Shown here: one piece after another, positions 1 to 7,874 of the stretch
Position numbering within the stretch: the stretch's first letter is position 1
How the letters are laid out: each line of letters begins with the position of its first letter
Assembly: GCA_963934855.1 (NCBI GenBank)
Contig: CAWWAC010000001.1
Span: 124,001 to 188,000, forward strand
Direction of reading: 5' to 3'
Source of the DNA: MAG-120531 sp963934855
GTDB taxonomy: Bacteria > Bacteroidota > Bacteroidia > Flavobacteriales > Flavobacteriaceae
DNA length: 64,000 nucleotides
Position numbers and translations under genes: made by a program
Notes under the pieces: model-generated
What the model saw: only the letters and a program-made list of their open reading frames with translations
What the model was told of the DNA's origin: nothing
Databases searched by the model: none

Positions 1-376
1 CATTATTCCCTACATAACAATCATGGGCAATGTGACAATAAGCCATTATGAGACAATTAGAGCCTATAACTGTTTTCATGCGGTCTTCTGTACCTTTGTT
101 TATAGTCACACACTCTCTTATTGTAGTGAAGTCTCCAATTTCGACGGTAGTTTCTTCTCCATTGTATTTAAGATCTTGAGGGGGAGCAGAAATGACTGCA
201 CCTGGAAAAATATTACAATTTTTTCCAATGCGAGCACCTTCCATAATGGTCACATTTGAACCTATCCAAGTACCTTCTCCTATTATCACATTATTGTGAA
301 TAGTGGTAAAGGGTTCAACTACTACATTTTTAGCAATCTTGGCGCCAGGGTGTATATAAGCTAAAGGTTGATTCAT
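1..376 (-). CDS. lpxA: UDP-N-acetylglucosamine acyltransferase LpxA (partial, N-terminal part)
   Basis: First committed step of lipid A synthesis in the cytoplasm: transfer of a 3-hydroxyacyl chain from acyl carrier protein to the 3-OH of UDP-GlcNAc. About 125 codons are present and the rest lies beyond the left edge. The translation starts MNQPLAYIHPGAKI and shows left-handed beta-helix hexapeptide repeats (IHPGAKI, IIGEGTWIG, MEGARIG). The CHIAHDC segment carries the family's catalytic His, here about residue 118. The ATG directly abuts the stop codon of lpxC-fabZ, so the two are translationally coupled in one lipid A operon. Family and start are secure; only the C-terminus is unseen. Confidence 0.95.
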   Translation of the reverse strand, partial: MNQPLAYIHPGAKIAKNVVVEPFTTIHNNVIIGEGTWIGSNVTIMEGARIGKNCNIFPGAVISAPPQDLKYNGEETTVEIGDFTTIRECVTINKGTEDRMKTVIGSNCLIMAYCHIAHDCYVGNN

Positions 377-1777
377 TTATTTCTTTTTAACAATTTGGGC
401 CATTAATTCTGCCTCGCATACCAATTTGTTATTGGCGTAAGCATAAGCTTGCATATGGCAAATTCCTCTTCTGATAGGAGTTTTAAGACTGCAATGAAAA
501 ATTAGGGTGTCGCCTGGTAATACTTTTTGTTTAAATTTTACATTATCCATTTTCATAAACAATGTTAGGTAGTTTTCAGGATCTGGAACCGTGCTTAAAA
601 CCAAAACACCTCCAGTTTGTGCCATGGCCTCTATTTGTAAAACTCCTGGCATTACTGGAGCACCTGGAAAGTGACCTATAAAGAAGTCTTCATTCATGGT
701 TACGTTTTTCATTCCCACTACATGGGTATCTGAAAGCTCAATAATCCTATCTATTAATAAAAAAGGTGGCCTATGAGGCAACATGTCCATGATCTGGTGA
801 ATGTCCATATGTGGAGGCTGATTCAGATCATAGTGAGGTATTTGATTGCGTTTTTCATTTTTAATAATAGCACTTAATTTTTTGGCAAATTGAGTATTTA
901 CAAAATGACCTGGCTTGGTAGCAATCACTTTACCTCTTATTCTTGTTCCTGCTAAAGCCAAGTCTCCAATTACATCTAAAAGCTTGTGTCTAGCAGCTTC
1001 ATTGGGTTGGTTTAGAGTTAAATTGTCAAGAATTCCATTTTGTTTTACTGTTAATTTAGACTTTTTAAAAGCTTTTAAGAGCTTAGACATGGTCTCTGAC
1101 GAAATTTCCTTGTCTACGTAAACAATAGCGTTGTTGAGGTCTCCTCCTTTTATAAGTCCTTGGTCTAAAAGAGTTTCTAGCTCATGAAGGAAACTAAAGG
1201 TTCTAGCCCCTGATATTTCTTGTTTAAAATCTGAAATTCTCTCTAAGGTTGCATTTTGAGTTCCTAAAACTTTTGTTCCAAAATCTACCATAGTAGTGAT
1301 CTGGTAATTGTCTGCAGGAATCAAAGTAATTTCTGAACCTGTTTTTTCATCTCTATATGAAATGACTTCTCTAACTACAAATTCTTCTCTTAATGCAGTT
1401 AATTTTTTTATTCCAGCTTCTTCTAAGGCTGCAACAAAATACTTAGAAGAACCATCCATTATAGGGGGTTCTGAGGCATTTAACTCTATAAGAACGTTGT
1501 CAATTTCAAGACCAACAAGAGCTGCAAGCACATGTTCAGATGTTTGAATACTAACACCCTCTTTTTCCAGATTAGTCCCCCTTTGGGTATTTACTACATA
1601 CTGTGCTTCTGCTTGAATAACAGGCATATCTTCTAAATCAACTCTCTTAAATCTATAGCCAGTATGCTCCTCTGCAGGAATAAAAGTCATAGTGACTTCT
1701 GCTCCTGTGTGAAGTCCCACTCCTTTGAGTGTTACTTCTTTGGCAATGGTAGTTTGATGAATTGTTTTCTCTAACAT
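377..1777 (-). CDS. lpxC-fabZ: Bifunctional LpxC deacetylase / FabZ dehydratase fusion
   Basis: A 466-residue fusion of two enzymes. Residues about 1-310 are UDP-3-O-acyl-GlcNAc deacetylase (LpxC, zinc-dependent, lipid A pathway): zinc ligands H82 in TSEHVLAAL, H264 and D268 in HKLLDVIGD, and catalytic-type H291 in KPGHFVN. Residues about 325-466 are 3-hydroxyacyl-ACP dehydratase (FabZ, fatty acid elongation), with LPHRPPFLLIDR, H369 in GHFPGAPVMPG and E383 in EAMAQTGG. This fusion is known in Bacteroidota and joins enzymes that compete for 3-hydroxyacyl-ACP. I start at the ATG at 1777; an in-frame GTG lies one codon upstream. The gene sits between lpxD and lpxA, 5 bp after lpxD and with no gap to lpxA. 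Confidence 0.97.
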   Translation of the reverse strand: MLEKTIHQTTIAKEVTLKGVGLHTGAEVTMTFIPAEEHTGYRFKRVDLEDMPVIQAEAQYVVNTQRGTNLEKEGVSIQTSEHVLAALVGLEIDNVLIELNASEPPIMDGSSKYFVAALEEAGIKKLTALREEFVVREVISYRDEKTGSEITLIPADNYQITTMVDFGTKVLGTQNATLERISDFKQEISGARTFSFLHELETLLDQGLIKGGDLNNAIVYVDKEISSETMSKLLKAFKKSKLTVKQNGILDNLTLNQPNEAARHKLLDVIGDLALAGTRIRGKVIATKPGHFVNTQFAKKLSAIIKNEKRNQIPHYDLNQPPHMDIHQIMDMLPHRPPFLLIDRIIELSDTHVVGMKNVTMNEDFFIGHFPGAPVMPGVLQIEAMAQTGGVLVLSTVPDPENYLTLFMKMDNVKFKQKVLPGDTLIFHCSLKTPIRRGICHMQAYAYANNKLVCEAELMAQIVKKK

Positions 1778-1782
1778 CACGC

Positions 1783-2790
1783 TTAGTCTTTAGTATCTAG
1801 TTTATTTATTGTTTTTGGTAAATTTTTAAAATGTACGTATGACTTATTAAAATCTTGGTATCCAAATGCTGGGGAGCCCTGAAGTATTTCATTATTTTTT
1901 ACAGACCTACCTACCCCAGACTGGGCTTGAACCTTAACGTAATCTCCTATGGTTATGTGTCCCACAATACCAACTTGGCCACCAATCATACAGTGTTTCC
2001 CAATCTTAGTAGAACCCGCCACCCCTGTTTGAGCTGCAATTACTGTATGGGCACCTACTTCTACATTGTGGGCAATTTGAATTTGATTGTCTAGTTTCAC
2101 GCCTTCTCTTATAATAGTGACACCAATAGTAGCTCTATCTATAGTGGTTCCTGCTCCTACATCTACATAATCTTCTAAAATTACATGTCCAATTTGAGGT
2201 ATTTTATCATAAGACCCGTCATTTTGGGGTGCAAATCCAAATCCATCAGACCCTATTACAGCATTTGGGTGAATCACACAATGGTTACCAATGACAGATT
2301 CTGAGCAGATTCTAGCGCCAGGAAAAAGTGTTACATGATTTCCAATAGTTACATTTTCTCCAATATATACATTGGGGTGAATATGAGCCCCATTCCCAAT
2401 TTTTGTCTGCGCGCCAATATAAGAGAAAGCACCTAAATATAAGTCTGTCCCATACAGAACACCTTCACCAATAAAACTAGGAATTTCTATGCCAGTCTTA
2501 TTTTTTTTAATACGATCATAATAAGAAAGTAACTTGGAGAATGCAGCATAAGCATCTAAAACTTTAACTAAGGTAGTGGTGATTTTTTTTTCTGGAACAA
2601 AGTCTTTATTTACAAGAGTCACAGAAGCATTGGTACTATATATATATGGTGTGTATTTTAGGTTAGATAAAAAAGTAAGACTTCCTTTTTCACCTTCCTC
2701 AATTTTAGAAACGGTATAAACCTCAATATCTGGGTTGCCTACTACTTCCCCATCAAGGATGGTAGCTATTTGGCGCGCTGTAAATTTCAT
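1783..2790 (-). CDS. lpxD: UDP-3-O-acylglucosamine N-acyltransferase LpxD
   Basis: Third enzyme of lipid A synthesis: adds the 3-hydroxyacyl chain to the 2-amino group of UDP-3-O-acylglucosamine. It has 335 residues. The N-terminal LpxD uridine-binding domain (about 1-95, with MKFTARQIATILDGEVVG) is followed by hexapeptide repeats forming a left-handed beta-helix (about 105-300: GNHVTLFPGAR, GNHCVIHPNAVIGSDGFG). The catalytic His is H241 in IAHNVEVG. The family usually has 330-345 residues. It lies 24 bp after the HD-domain gene and 5 bp before lpxC-fabZ, so the whole minus-strand block reads as one operon. Confidence 0.97.
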   Translation of the reverse strand: MKFTARQIATILDGEVVGNPDIEVYTVSKIEEGEKGSLTFLSNLKYTPYIYSTNASVTLVNKDFVPEKKITTTLVKVLDAYAAFSKLLSYYDRIKKNKTGIEIPSFIGEGVLYGTDLYLGAFSYIGAQTKIGNGAHIHPNVYIGENVTIGNHVTLFPGARICSESVIGNHCVIHPNAVIGSDGFGFAPQNDGSYDKIPQIGHVILEDYVDVGAGTTIDRATIGVTIIREGVKLDNQIQIAHNVEVGAHTVIAAQTGVAGSTKIGKHCMIGGQVGIVGHITIGDYVKVQAQSGVGRSVKNNEILQGSPAFGYQDFNKSYVHFKNLPKTINKLDTKD

Positions 2791-2814
2791 GACAACAAAA
2801 GTAACAAATTATAG

Positions 2815-4044
2815 TTAAAACCCTTTCTTGGGGTAACATATATAATACTTCTCTACTTTTTCTGAAAGAGCTAGTAAAAAAGCAGGCGTTAAATTTTTGG
2901 CAATATCTATTTTTTTAAAGCCATTCTTAAGTAAATAAATAGGGTGTTTATCTGCGGTATATGCTATATTATTTAAAGTTCCTTCAAATACAAAGTAGTG
3001 AACATCTGTTTCTGAAATAGAATTTTTGTTAAGTAAATGATTGGTTTTCTGAGCTAATTTGTCTGTTGAGATAGGCTGGTTTTTAATTTTAATATGAGGA
3101 AGCCTCCTGTCAATGATCATGTGGCAAAGCTTAGATAGAATAAAATCTTCGTGGTCACAGCCGTTTTTAATAGCAGCATAAATGTCAATATCATCTAATT
3201 TAGAAAACCGCTCCATCATGCTTTTATCTATATTTTTTGAATCTATTTCATGACTCAAAAAATATAATAATGCCTCAGAGGCTTTAAAAATATTTCCTTG
3301 TTTAATAAGCACTTTAGCCCTTTCAAAAATTTTAATTAAAATAGCTTCTGCTACAATTCCTGTTTTGTGCAAATACACCTGCCAATACATAAACCTTCTG
3401 GCCATTAAAAACTTTTCTACAGAGTATAGACCCTTTTCTTCTATTACAAGGGTGTTATCTATAACATGAAGCATACTAATAAGCCTTTCTGAATTAATGT
3501 TTCCCTCTGCCACTCCGGTATAAAAACTATCTCTTTTTAAGTAATCTAAGCGATCCATATCTAATTGACTAGAAACCAGTTGATTAAAGAAAAATCTTTT
3601 GCTCTCGCCTTTAAAAATTTCTATGGCCATATCTAGTTGACCTTCAAACTGCTCATTGAGGATTTCCATAAATTTCAAAGAAAGTGTTTCATGGCTCATG
3701 CCTCCAATAATACTTTTTTCCATAGCATGAGAAAAAGGACCATGACCTATATCATGTAACAAAATAGCTACTTGTAAAGCGCGCTCTTCATTTTCATTTA
3801 TAGAAATTTCCTTAGATTTTAATACATAAATTGCCTGCTGCATTAGGTGCAAACAGCCAAGTGCATGGTGAAACCTAGTATGGTGGGCTCCAGGGTATAC
3901 CAAAGAAGAAAGACCCACCTGTGCTATCCTCCTAAGCCTTTGAAAATAAGGGGTTTCAATAAGCAGTAGAATTAGGGGGTCATTAATTCTAATAAAGCCG
4001 TAAATTGGATCATTGAAGACGTATGGTTTAAGCGATGTTTTCAA
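2815..4044 (-). CDS. HD-domain phosphohydrolase (SAMHD1/dGTPase-like)
   Basis: A 409-residue HD-superfamily metal-dependent phosphohydrolase of the deoxynucleotide triphosphohydrolase-like group. The metal motifs are H in TRFHHALGC, HD in LLHDIGHGPFSH, and D in QLDMDRLDYLKRD. The open frame runs upstream to 4329, but that part is the reverse of porX and unlike this family. Homologues begin just before NDPIYGF, and no ATG is available there, so I place the start at TTG 4044 (MKTSLKPYVFNDPIYG); an ATG at 4095 is possible but would overlap porX. It stands at the head of the lpxD-lpxC-lpxA operon, divergent from porX with 34 bp between start codons. The substrate is unproven; dNTP hydrolysis is inferred from family. 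Confidence 0.88.
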   Translation of the reverse strand: MKTSLKPYVFNDPIYGFIRINDPLILLLIETPYFQRLRRIAQVGLSSLVYPGAHHTRFHHALGCLHLMQQAIYVLKSKEISINENEERALQVAILLHDIGHGPFSHAMEKSIIGGMSHETLSLKFMEILNEQFEGQLDMAIEIFKGESKRFFFNQLVSSQLDMDRLDYLKRDSFYTGVAEGNINSERLISMLHVIDNTLVIEEKGLYSVEKFLMARRFMYWQVYLHKTGIVAEAILIKIFERAKVLIKQGNIFKASEALLYFLSHEIDSKNIDKSMMERFSKLDDIDIYAAIKNGCDHEDFILSKLCHMIIDRRLPHIKIKNQPISTDKLAQKTNHLLNKNSISETDVHYFVFEGTLNNIAYTADKHPIYLLKNGFKKIDIAKNLTPAFLLALSEKVEKYYICYPKKGF

Positions 4045-4078
4045 GAAGAAATTAATTTTAAACAAATATACATACTTA

Positions 4079-5626
4079 ATGAATAAGCCAAGCATTTTGT
4101 GGGTAGATGACGAAATTGATCTACTTACTCCCCACATCATGTTTTTAGAGCAAAAAGGATTTGTAGTGCACCGCTGTAACAGCGGCGCCGATGCAATTAC
4201 TTTTTGTGCCACCCAAACTCCAGACCTCATTTTGTTAGATGAAAATATGCCTGGCCTTTCTGGACTAGAAACCCTCACAGCGCTTAAGAAAGCAAATCCC
4301 TTAAGCGCTGTAATAATGGTGACCAACAATCAAGATGACTATTTAATAAATAACGCCTTAGGGGCGCAAGTGTCTGATTTTTTACTTAAGCCAGTCCTTC
4401 CTAATCAAGTGTATATATCTATAGTAAAGGTCTTAGACCAAAGGCGATTGATGAAAGAAAAAAGGGTAGATATTTTTATTCAAGAAAATCTTCATCTCCA
4501 CAACCGCATTGAGCTAGCAAATTCTCATGAAGATTTTTACAGCCTTTACAAAGATTTAGTTATATGGCAATTAAAGATAGATTCTATAGAAGATCCTACT
4601 GTTTTAGACCTACTCCACTCCTTGTTTCAAACAGCTAATAAAGCATTTAGTTGTTTTGTTGGCAACCACTATGAGTCATGGTTAAAGGGAGAAAACTCTC
4701 CTGTTATGTCTCATCATTTGCTAGATCAAAAAATTATTCCAGCGACAATAAATAAAAAGACTATAGTAATAGTATTAGACAACTTAAGGCTTGATCATTG
4801 GCTTACTATCAAGCCAGTTTTCATGGAACATTTTACTGTTAAGCAAGAAGAGCTTTATATGTCACTACTCCCCACTGTGACCCAATACGCAAGAAATGCC
4901 ATATTTGCTGGCATGACACCTTTAGAAATAAAAAATAAATTTTCAACTCTATGGATCCCAGATCATTTGGAAGGATTTAAAAATGAAGAGGAAGCGTTTT
5001 TCTTTGAAGCGTATTGCAATAAAAATAAATTAGCACTCAAAACCTCCTATCAGAAAATAAACAGTGAAACACAAGCCCTTAAGTTGCTTAAAAATTTTAA
5101 TCAAATACTCAAAAACGACCTGAGTTTTGTTGTCTGTAATTTTATTGATCAACTCTCTCACGCAAACACTTCAAATTCAATTGTAAAATCAATGATTCCC
5201 AATGAAAGAGCTTTTAGAAAAGCGGCCTTAAATTGGATTGATAACTCTGCCATAAACTCCTTAATAGGGTTTATTGCAAAAAATAATATACAACTAATTA
5301 TTACTACTGATCACGGAAGTATCTTGGCAAAAAAACCTAGTCTATTAAAGGGTAATCATGACCATACAGATAATTTGCGCTACAAACACGGACATAGAAT
5401 TACAGCTGTTAAAAAGGAAAGTCTCACTTTTAATTTTCCTGAAAATATAGGCTTGCCAAAAAATAGCCTTGCCAGCCAATACATTTTTGCAAAAGAAGCA
5501 TATTTTTTCACATACCCAAATGCCTATCATAAATTTGTTTCCCATTTTCAAAACACATACCAACATGGAGGAGTTTCAATGGAAGAAATGATGGTCCCTT
5601 TTATAGTCTTACAACCAAAAAAATAG
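4079..5626 (+). CDS. porX: PorX: response regulator with PglZ/alkaline-phosphatase-like domain (type IX secretion regulator)
   Basis: A 515-residue two-domain regulator. Residues 1-120 are a CheY-type receiver: acidic D10/D11, phospho-acceptor D54 in LLDENMPG, T83 and K105. Residues about 160-515 form a PglZ / alkaline phosphatase superfamily domain: D235 in VLDNLRLDHW, T269 in the TVTQYAR segment (likely metal-binding nucleophile) and TTDHGS near 415. In Porphyromonas and Flavobacterium, PorX with histidine kinase PorY controls type IX secretion, and its C-terminal domain cleaves oligonucleotides. No DNA-binding domain is present. The ATG at 4079 is preferred over an upstream in-frame codon because it begins directly with the receiver strand MNKPSILWVDDE. 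Nearby tsaE and ald follow on the same strand after 180 bp. Confidence 0.95.
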   Translation: MNKPSILWVDDEIDLLTPHIMFLEQKGFVVHRCNSGADAITFCATQTPDLILLDENMPGLSGLETLTALKKANPLSAVIMVTNNQDDYLINNALGAQVSDFLLKPVLPNQVYISIVKVLDQRRLMKEKRVDIFIQENLHLHNRIELANSHEDFYSLYKDLVIWQLKIDSIEDPTVLDLLHSLFQTANKAFSCFVGNHYESWLKGENSPVMSHHLLDQKIIPATINKKTIVIVLDNLRLDHWLTIKPVFMEHFTVKQEELYMSLLPTVTQYARNAIFAGMTPLEIKNKFSTLWIPDHLEGFKNEEEAFFFEAYCNKNKLALKTSYQKINSETQALKLLKNFNQILKNDLSFVVCNFIDQLSHANTSNSIVKSMIPNERAFRKAALNWIDNSAINSLIGFIAKNNIQLIITTDHGSILAKKPSLLKGNHDHTDNLRYKHGHRITAVKKESLTFNFPENIGLPKNSLASQYIFAKEAYFFTYPNAYHKFVSHFQNTYQHGGVSMEEMMVPFIVLQPKK

Positions 5627-5720
5627 TCCCGCAAAGAGTCTACACTTAAAAAGCTAATTGAGAGATTATAAATAGTGCTATTGTAATCATAAATTTAAAT
5701 TTTTAAAACTAATTAGACAG

Positions 5721-5770
5721 GAGATGTTTATATTTGAAAGCACCATACAAACTAAGGTGCATCTCTTTTT
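5721..5770 (+). terminator. Two-part hairpin followed by T-run between porX and tsaE
   Basis: Outer arms GAGAT (5721-5725) and ATCTC (5761-5765) enclose an inner stem GCACC (5740-5744) with GGTGC (5756-5760), followed directly by five Ts. This looks like a terminator after porX or an attenuator-like leader of tsaE. A TATATTTG box (5729-5736), matching the Bacteroidota -7 consensus, lies inside the left internal loop, with no clear TTG upstream. The internal loop is asymmetric, so stability is uncertain. Confidence 0.4.
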
Positions 5771-5806
5771 AATAAATCCCATAAAAGCGACTAATTTTTC
5801 AATTAA

Positions 5807-6220
5807 ATGCTAGATATCATCTATAAAGAGTCTGATTTAGAAAACCTATCAGAGGTCTTAATCAAAGAGCTCCCCTCTAAACTTATTTGCTTTCGTGCTC
5901 CAATGGGTGCAGGAAAAACAACACTCATTAAAGCCTTACTAAAAAAACTAGAAGCGACAGAACAAGGTCAAAGTCCTAGTTTTGGAATTGTTAATGAGTA
6001 TCCAGACGCCCAGGGAAATACTTTGGCCTATCATTTTGATTTATATAGGCTTAATAAAGCAGAAGAGGCCCTAGATTTTGGTATTGAAGAATATTTAGCA
6101 TTTGACGGGTGGATCTTTATAGAGTGGCCAGAAATAATAGAAAGCCTGCTGCCTGAGCACGCTACCTTTATAGAAATAAGTATCTTGGACCAACAAACTA
6201 GACAACTTTACATCCATTAA
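5807..6220 (+). CDS. tsaE: tRNA t6A37 synthesis ATPase TsaE
   Basis: A 137-residue P-loop ATPase that supports the TsaBD complex in making N6-threonylcarbamoyladenosine at position 37 of ANN-decoding tRNAs. Walker A is APMGAGKTTL (about 31-40). The family's switch motif, usually SPTF, reads SPSFGIVNEY here (conservative Thr to Ser). The HFDLYRL and WIFIEWPE motifs, the latter with the Walker B-like acidic residue, are intact. Length is typical. ald starts 1 bp after its stop, so the two are probably co-transcribed. Confidence 0.95.
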   Translation: MLDIIYKESDLENLSEVLIKELPSKLICFRAPMGAGKTTLIKALLKKLEATEQGQSPSFGIVNEYPDAQGNTLAYHFDLYRLNKAEEALDFGIEEYLAFDGWIFIEWPEIIESLLPEHATFIEISILDQQTRQLYIH

Positions 6221-6221
6221 A

Positions 6222-7418
6222 ATGAATTCTACCACCCCATTTAGCGCTCATGACTTAAAAACTCAAGAAGAAAGATTAGAACTCTTTAATGAGAAAGGAG
6301 ATTTGTTCATTGGTGTTCCTAAGGAGGATATTGACATAGAAAAAAGAGTTTGCTTAACCCCCGATGCAGTAGCAGCGTTAGTAGCTAATGACCACGGCGT
6401 TATTATTGAATCTGGTGCAGGCCAAGAAGCTAGTTTCTCCGATGATGAATACAGAAAGGCAGGGGCTAAAATAACTTCAATAAAAAAAGAAGTATTTGAA
6501 TGTGCCCTTATTCTAAAAGTGGCACCGCCATCTATGAGTGAAATAGCACTCATGAAGCCAAATAGCACTCTTATTTCTGCCGTTCAGAAAAAAACACAAA
6601 ACAAAGAATACTTTAAATCTCTTGAACTTAAAAAAATAACCGCTATTGGTTTTGAATATATCACTGATCAAGACGGTAGCTTTCCAATATTAAAATCTTT
6701 AAGTCAAATTGGAGGAACTGCGGCCATTCATATTGCTGCAGAACTCATGTCTGCTACCAATAATGGAAAAGGTTTGCTATTTGGTAATATGAGTGGTATT
6801 CCCCCTATAGAAGTAGTAGTTTTTGGAGCTGGAACTGCTGGTAGTTATGCTGCAGAAGCAGCATTAAATTTTGGTGCCTCTGTTAAAGTTTTTGATCCTT
6901 CTGTATCAAAATTAAGAGACCTACAAAACAGACTTAAAATGCCTATTTATACCTCTACCCTTCAGCCTAAAAATATATTCAAAGCACTTAGAAGATGTGA
7001 TGTAGCAATTGGAGCACTAAAAGGCAAAAATCACAGTCCTGTAGTAGTTCAAGAAGATGTGGTAGCTCATATGAAAAAAGGAGCTGTTATTATAGATATG
7101 AGTATAGATCATGGAGGCTGTTTTGAAACCTCTGAGGTGACTACACATAAAAACCCAACTATTGAAAAATATGGTGTTTTACACTATGGAGTTCCAAACA
7201 TACCAGCTAGGTACCCAAAAACAGCCTCTGTTTCTATTAGTAATATATGCCTCCCCTATTTGCTTCAAATAGCAGAAAAAGGAGGTTTAGAAAATGCTTT
7301 AAAATTTGATAGTGGTTTGAGAAATGGCTTGTATCTTTACAGAGGTATATTAACCAATGCAGCTCTAGGAGAGTGGTTTGATATTCCTTTTAATGATATT
7401 AATTTTTTAATTTTTTAA
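6222..7418 (+). CDS. ald: Alanine dehydrogenase
   Basis: NAD-dependent L-alanine / pyruvate interconversion, cytoplasmic. It has 398 residues with the AlaDH/PNT N-terminal domain (IGVPKED, EKRVCLTPDAV, IIESGAG, about 30-160) and the NAD-binding domain with VVVFGAGTAGSYAAE (about 203-218). The C-terminal VIIDMSIDHGGCFETS and HYGVPNIPARYPKTAS match the family's NAD/substrate loops. It differs from proton-translocating transhydrogenase alpha subunits in lacking membrane segments. The 30-residue N-terminal extension with SAHDLKTQEE is usual in Flavobacteriaceae. It is sandwiched between tsaE (1 bp) and a small membrane protein (1 bp). Confidence 0.93.
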   Translation: MNSTTPFSAHDLKTQEERLELFNEKGDLFIGVPKEDIDIEKRVCLTPDAVAALVANDHGVIIESGAGQEASFSDDEYRKAGAKITSIKKEVFECALILKVAPPSMSEIALMKPNSTLISAVQKKTQNKEYFKSLELKKITAIGFEYITDQDGSFPILKSLSQIGGTAAIHIAAELMSATNNGKGLLFGNMSGIPPIEVVVFGAGTAGSYAAEAALNFGASVKVFDPSVSKLRDLQNRLKMPIYTSTLQPKNIFKALRRCDVAIGALKGKNHSPVVVQEDVVAHMKKGAVIIDMSIDHGGCFETSEVTTHKNPTIEKYGVLHYGVPNIPARYPKTASVSISNICLPYLLQIAEKGGLENALKFDSGLRNGLYLYRGILTNAALGEWFDIPFNDINFLIF

Positions 7419-7419
7419 T

Positions 7420-7809
7420 ATGCCCTTTATAAAAAGACTAGGCTATTTTTTATTTGGTCTATCTATTGGCTTGGTATTTCTAGCTTTCTTCTTAAAGAAA
7501 AAAACTCAAGAAACAGGAACTTCATTCTGTTACTTTCCAAACTGTAGAGTCTTAAAAGATATGAGATCTAAACCTTTGTATTTTAGTGACGAAATTAACA
7601 GTCTACTGGCAAGCAAGGTGATTGACACTAATACTATAAAATACTTTTTTATAGAGGGTGATGTTGATTTCTCTAAGAGCAACACTAAAATATCTACTTG
7701 TAAAACTTATGTAATTGAAGCTGAGTATAAAAATAAAACTGGGGTTATAGAAGTGAGAAATTGCCAAACAAAACTAGAAATTCAAAAATTTAGCTGGATA
7801 CAAAAATAA
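7420..7809 (+). CDS. Small membrane-anchored protein, DUF4258-like
   Basis: A 129-residue protein with one N-terminal membrane segment (about 8-26, LGYFLFGLSIGLVFLAFFL) followed by a KKK positive patch and an extracytoplasmic or cytoplasmic soluble part. The FCYFPNCRVLKDMRSKPLYFS region resembles proteins annotated DUF4258 in Bacteroidota. There are four Cys (FCYFPNC, STCK, RNCQ). Function unknown. The start is 1 bp after ald, implying the same transcript. Confidence 0.8.
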   Translation: MPFIKRLGYFLFGLSIGLVFLAFFLKKKTQETGTSFCYFPNCRVLKDMRSKPLYFSDEINSLLASKVIDTNTIKYFFIEGDVDFSKSNTKISTCKTYVIEAEYKNKTGVIEVRNCQTKLEIQKFSWIQK

Positions 7810-7874
7810 ATAAAAGCTAATTAATAGCTCTAAAAAATAATTTATTAGTAGCATTAATTTTGCTAAATTAACTT

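Noticed and set aside
377..1780. Separate lpxC and fabZ genes
   Set aside because: There is no stop or internal start between the domains; the frame is continuous.
2796..2803. TACTTTTG on the minus strand as an lpxD promoter
   Set aside because: Only 6 bp from the ATG, and the upstream HD gene is close enough for co-transcription.
4045..4329. Upstream extension of the HD-domain gene
   Set aside because: It is the antisense of porX, has unusual composition and no family similarity; homologues begin near NDPIYGF.
7815..7870. Hairpins between the DUF4258-like gene and proline dehydrogenase
   Set aside because: Stems are five bases or shorter with no good T-run.
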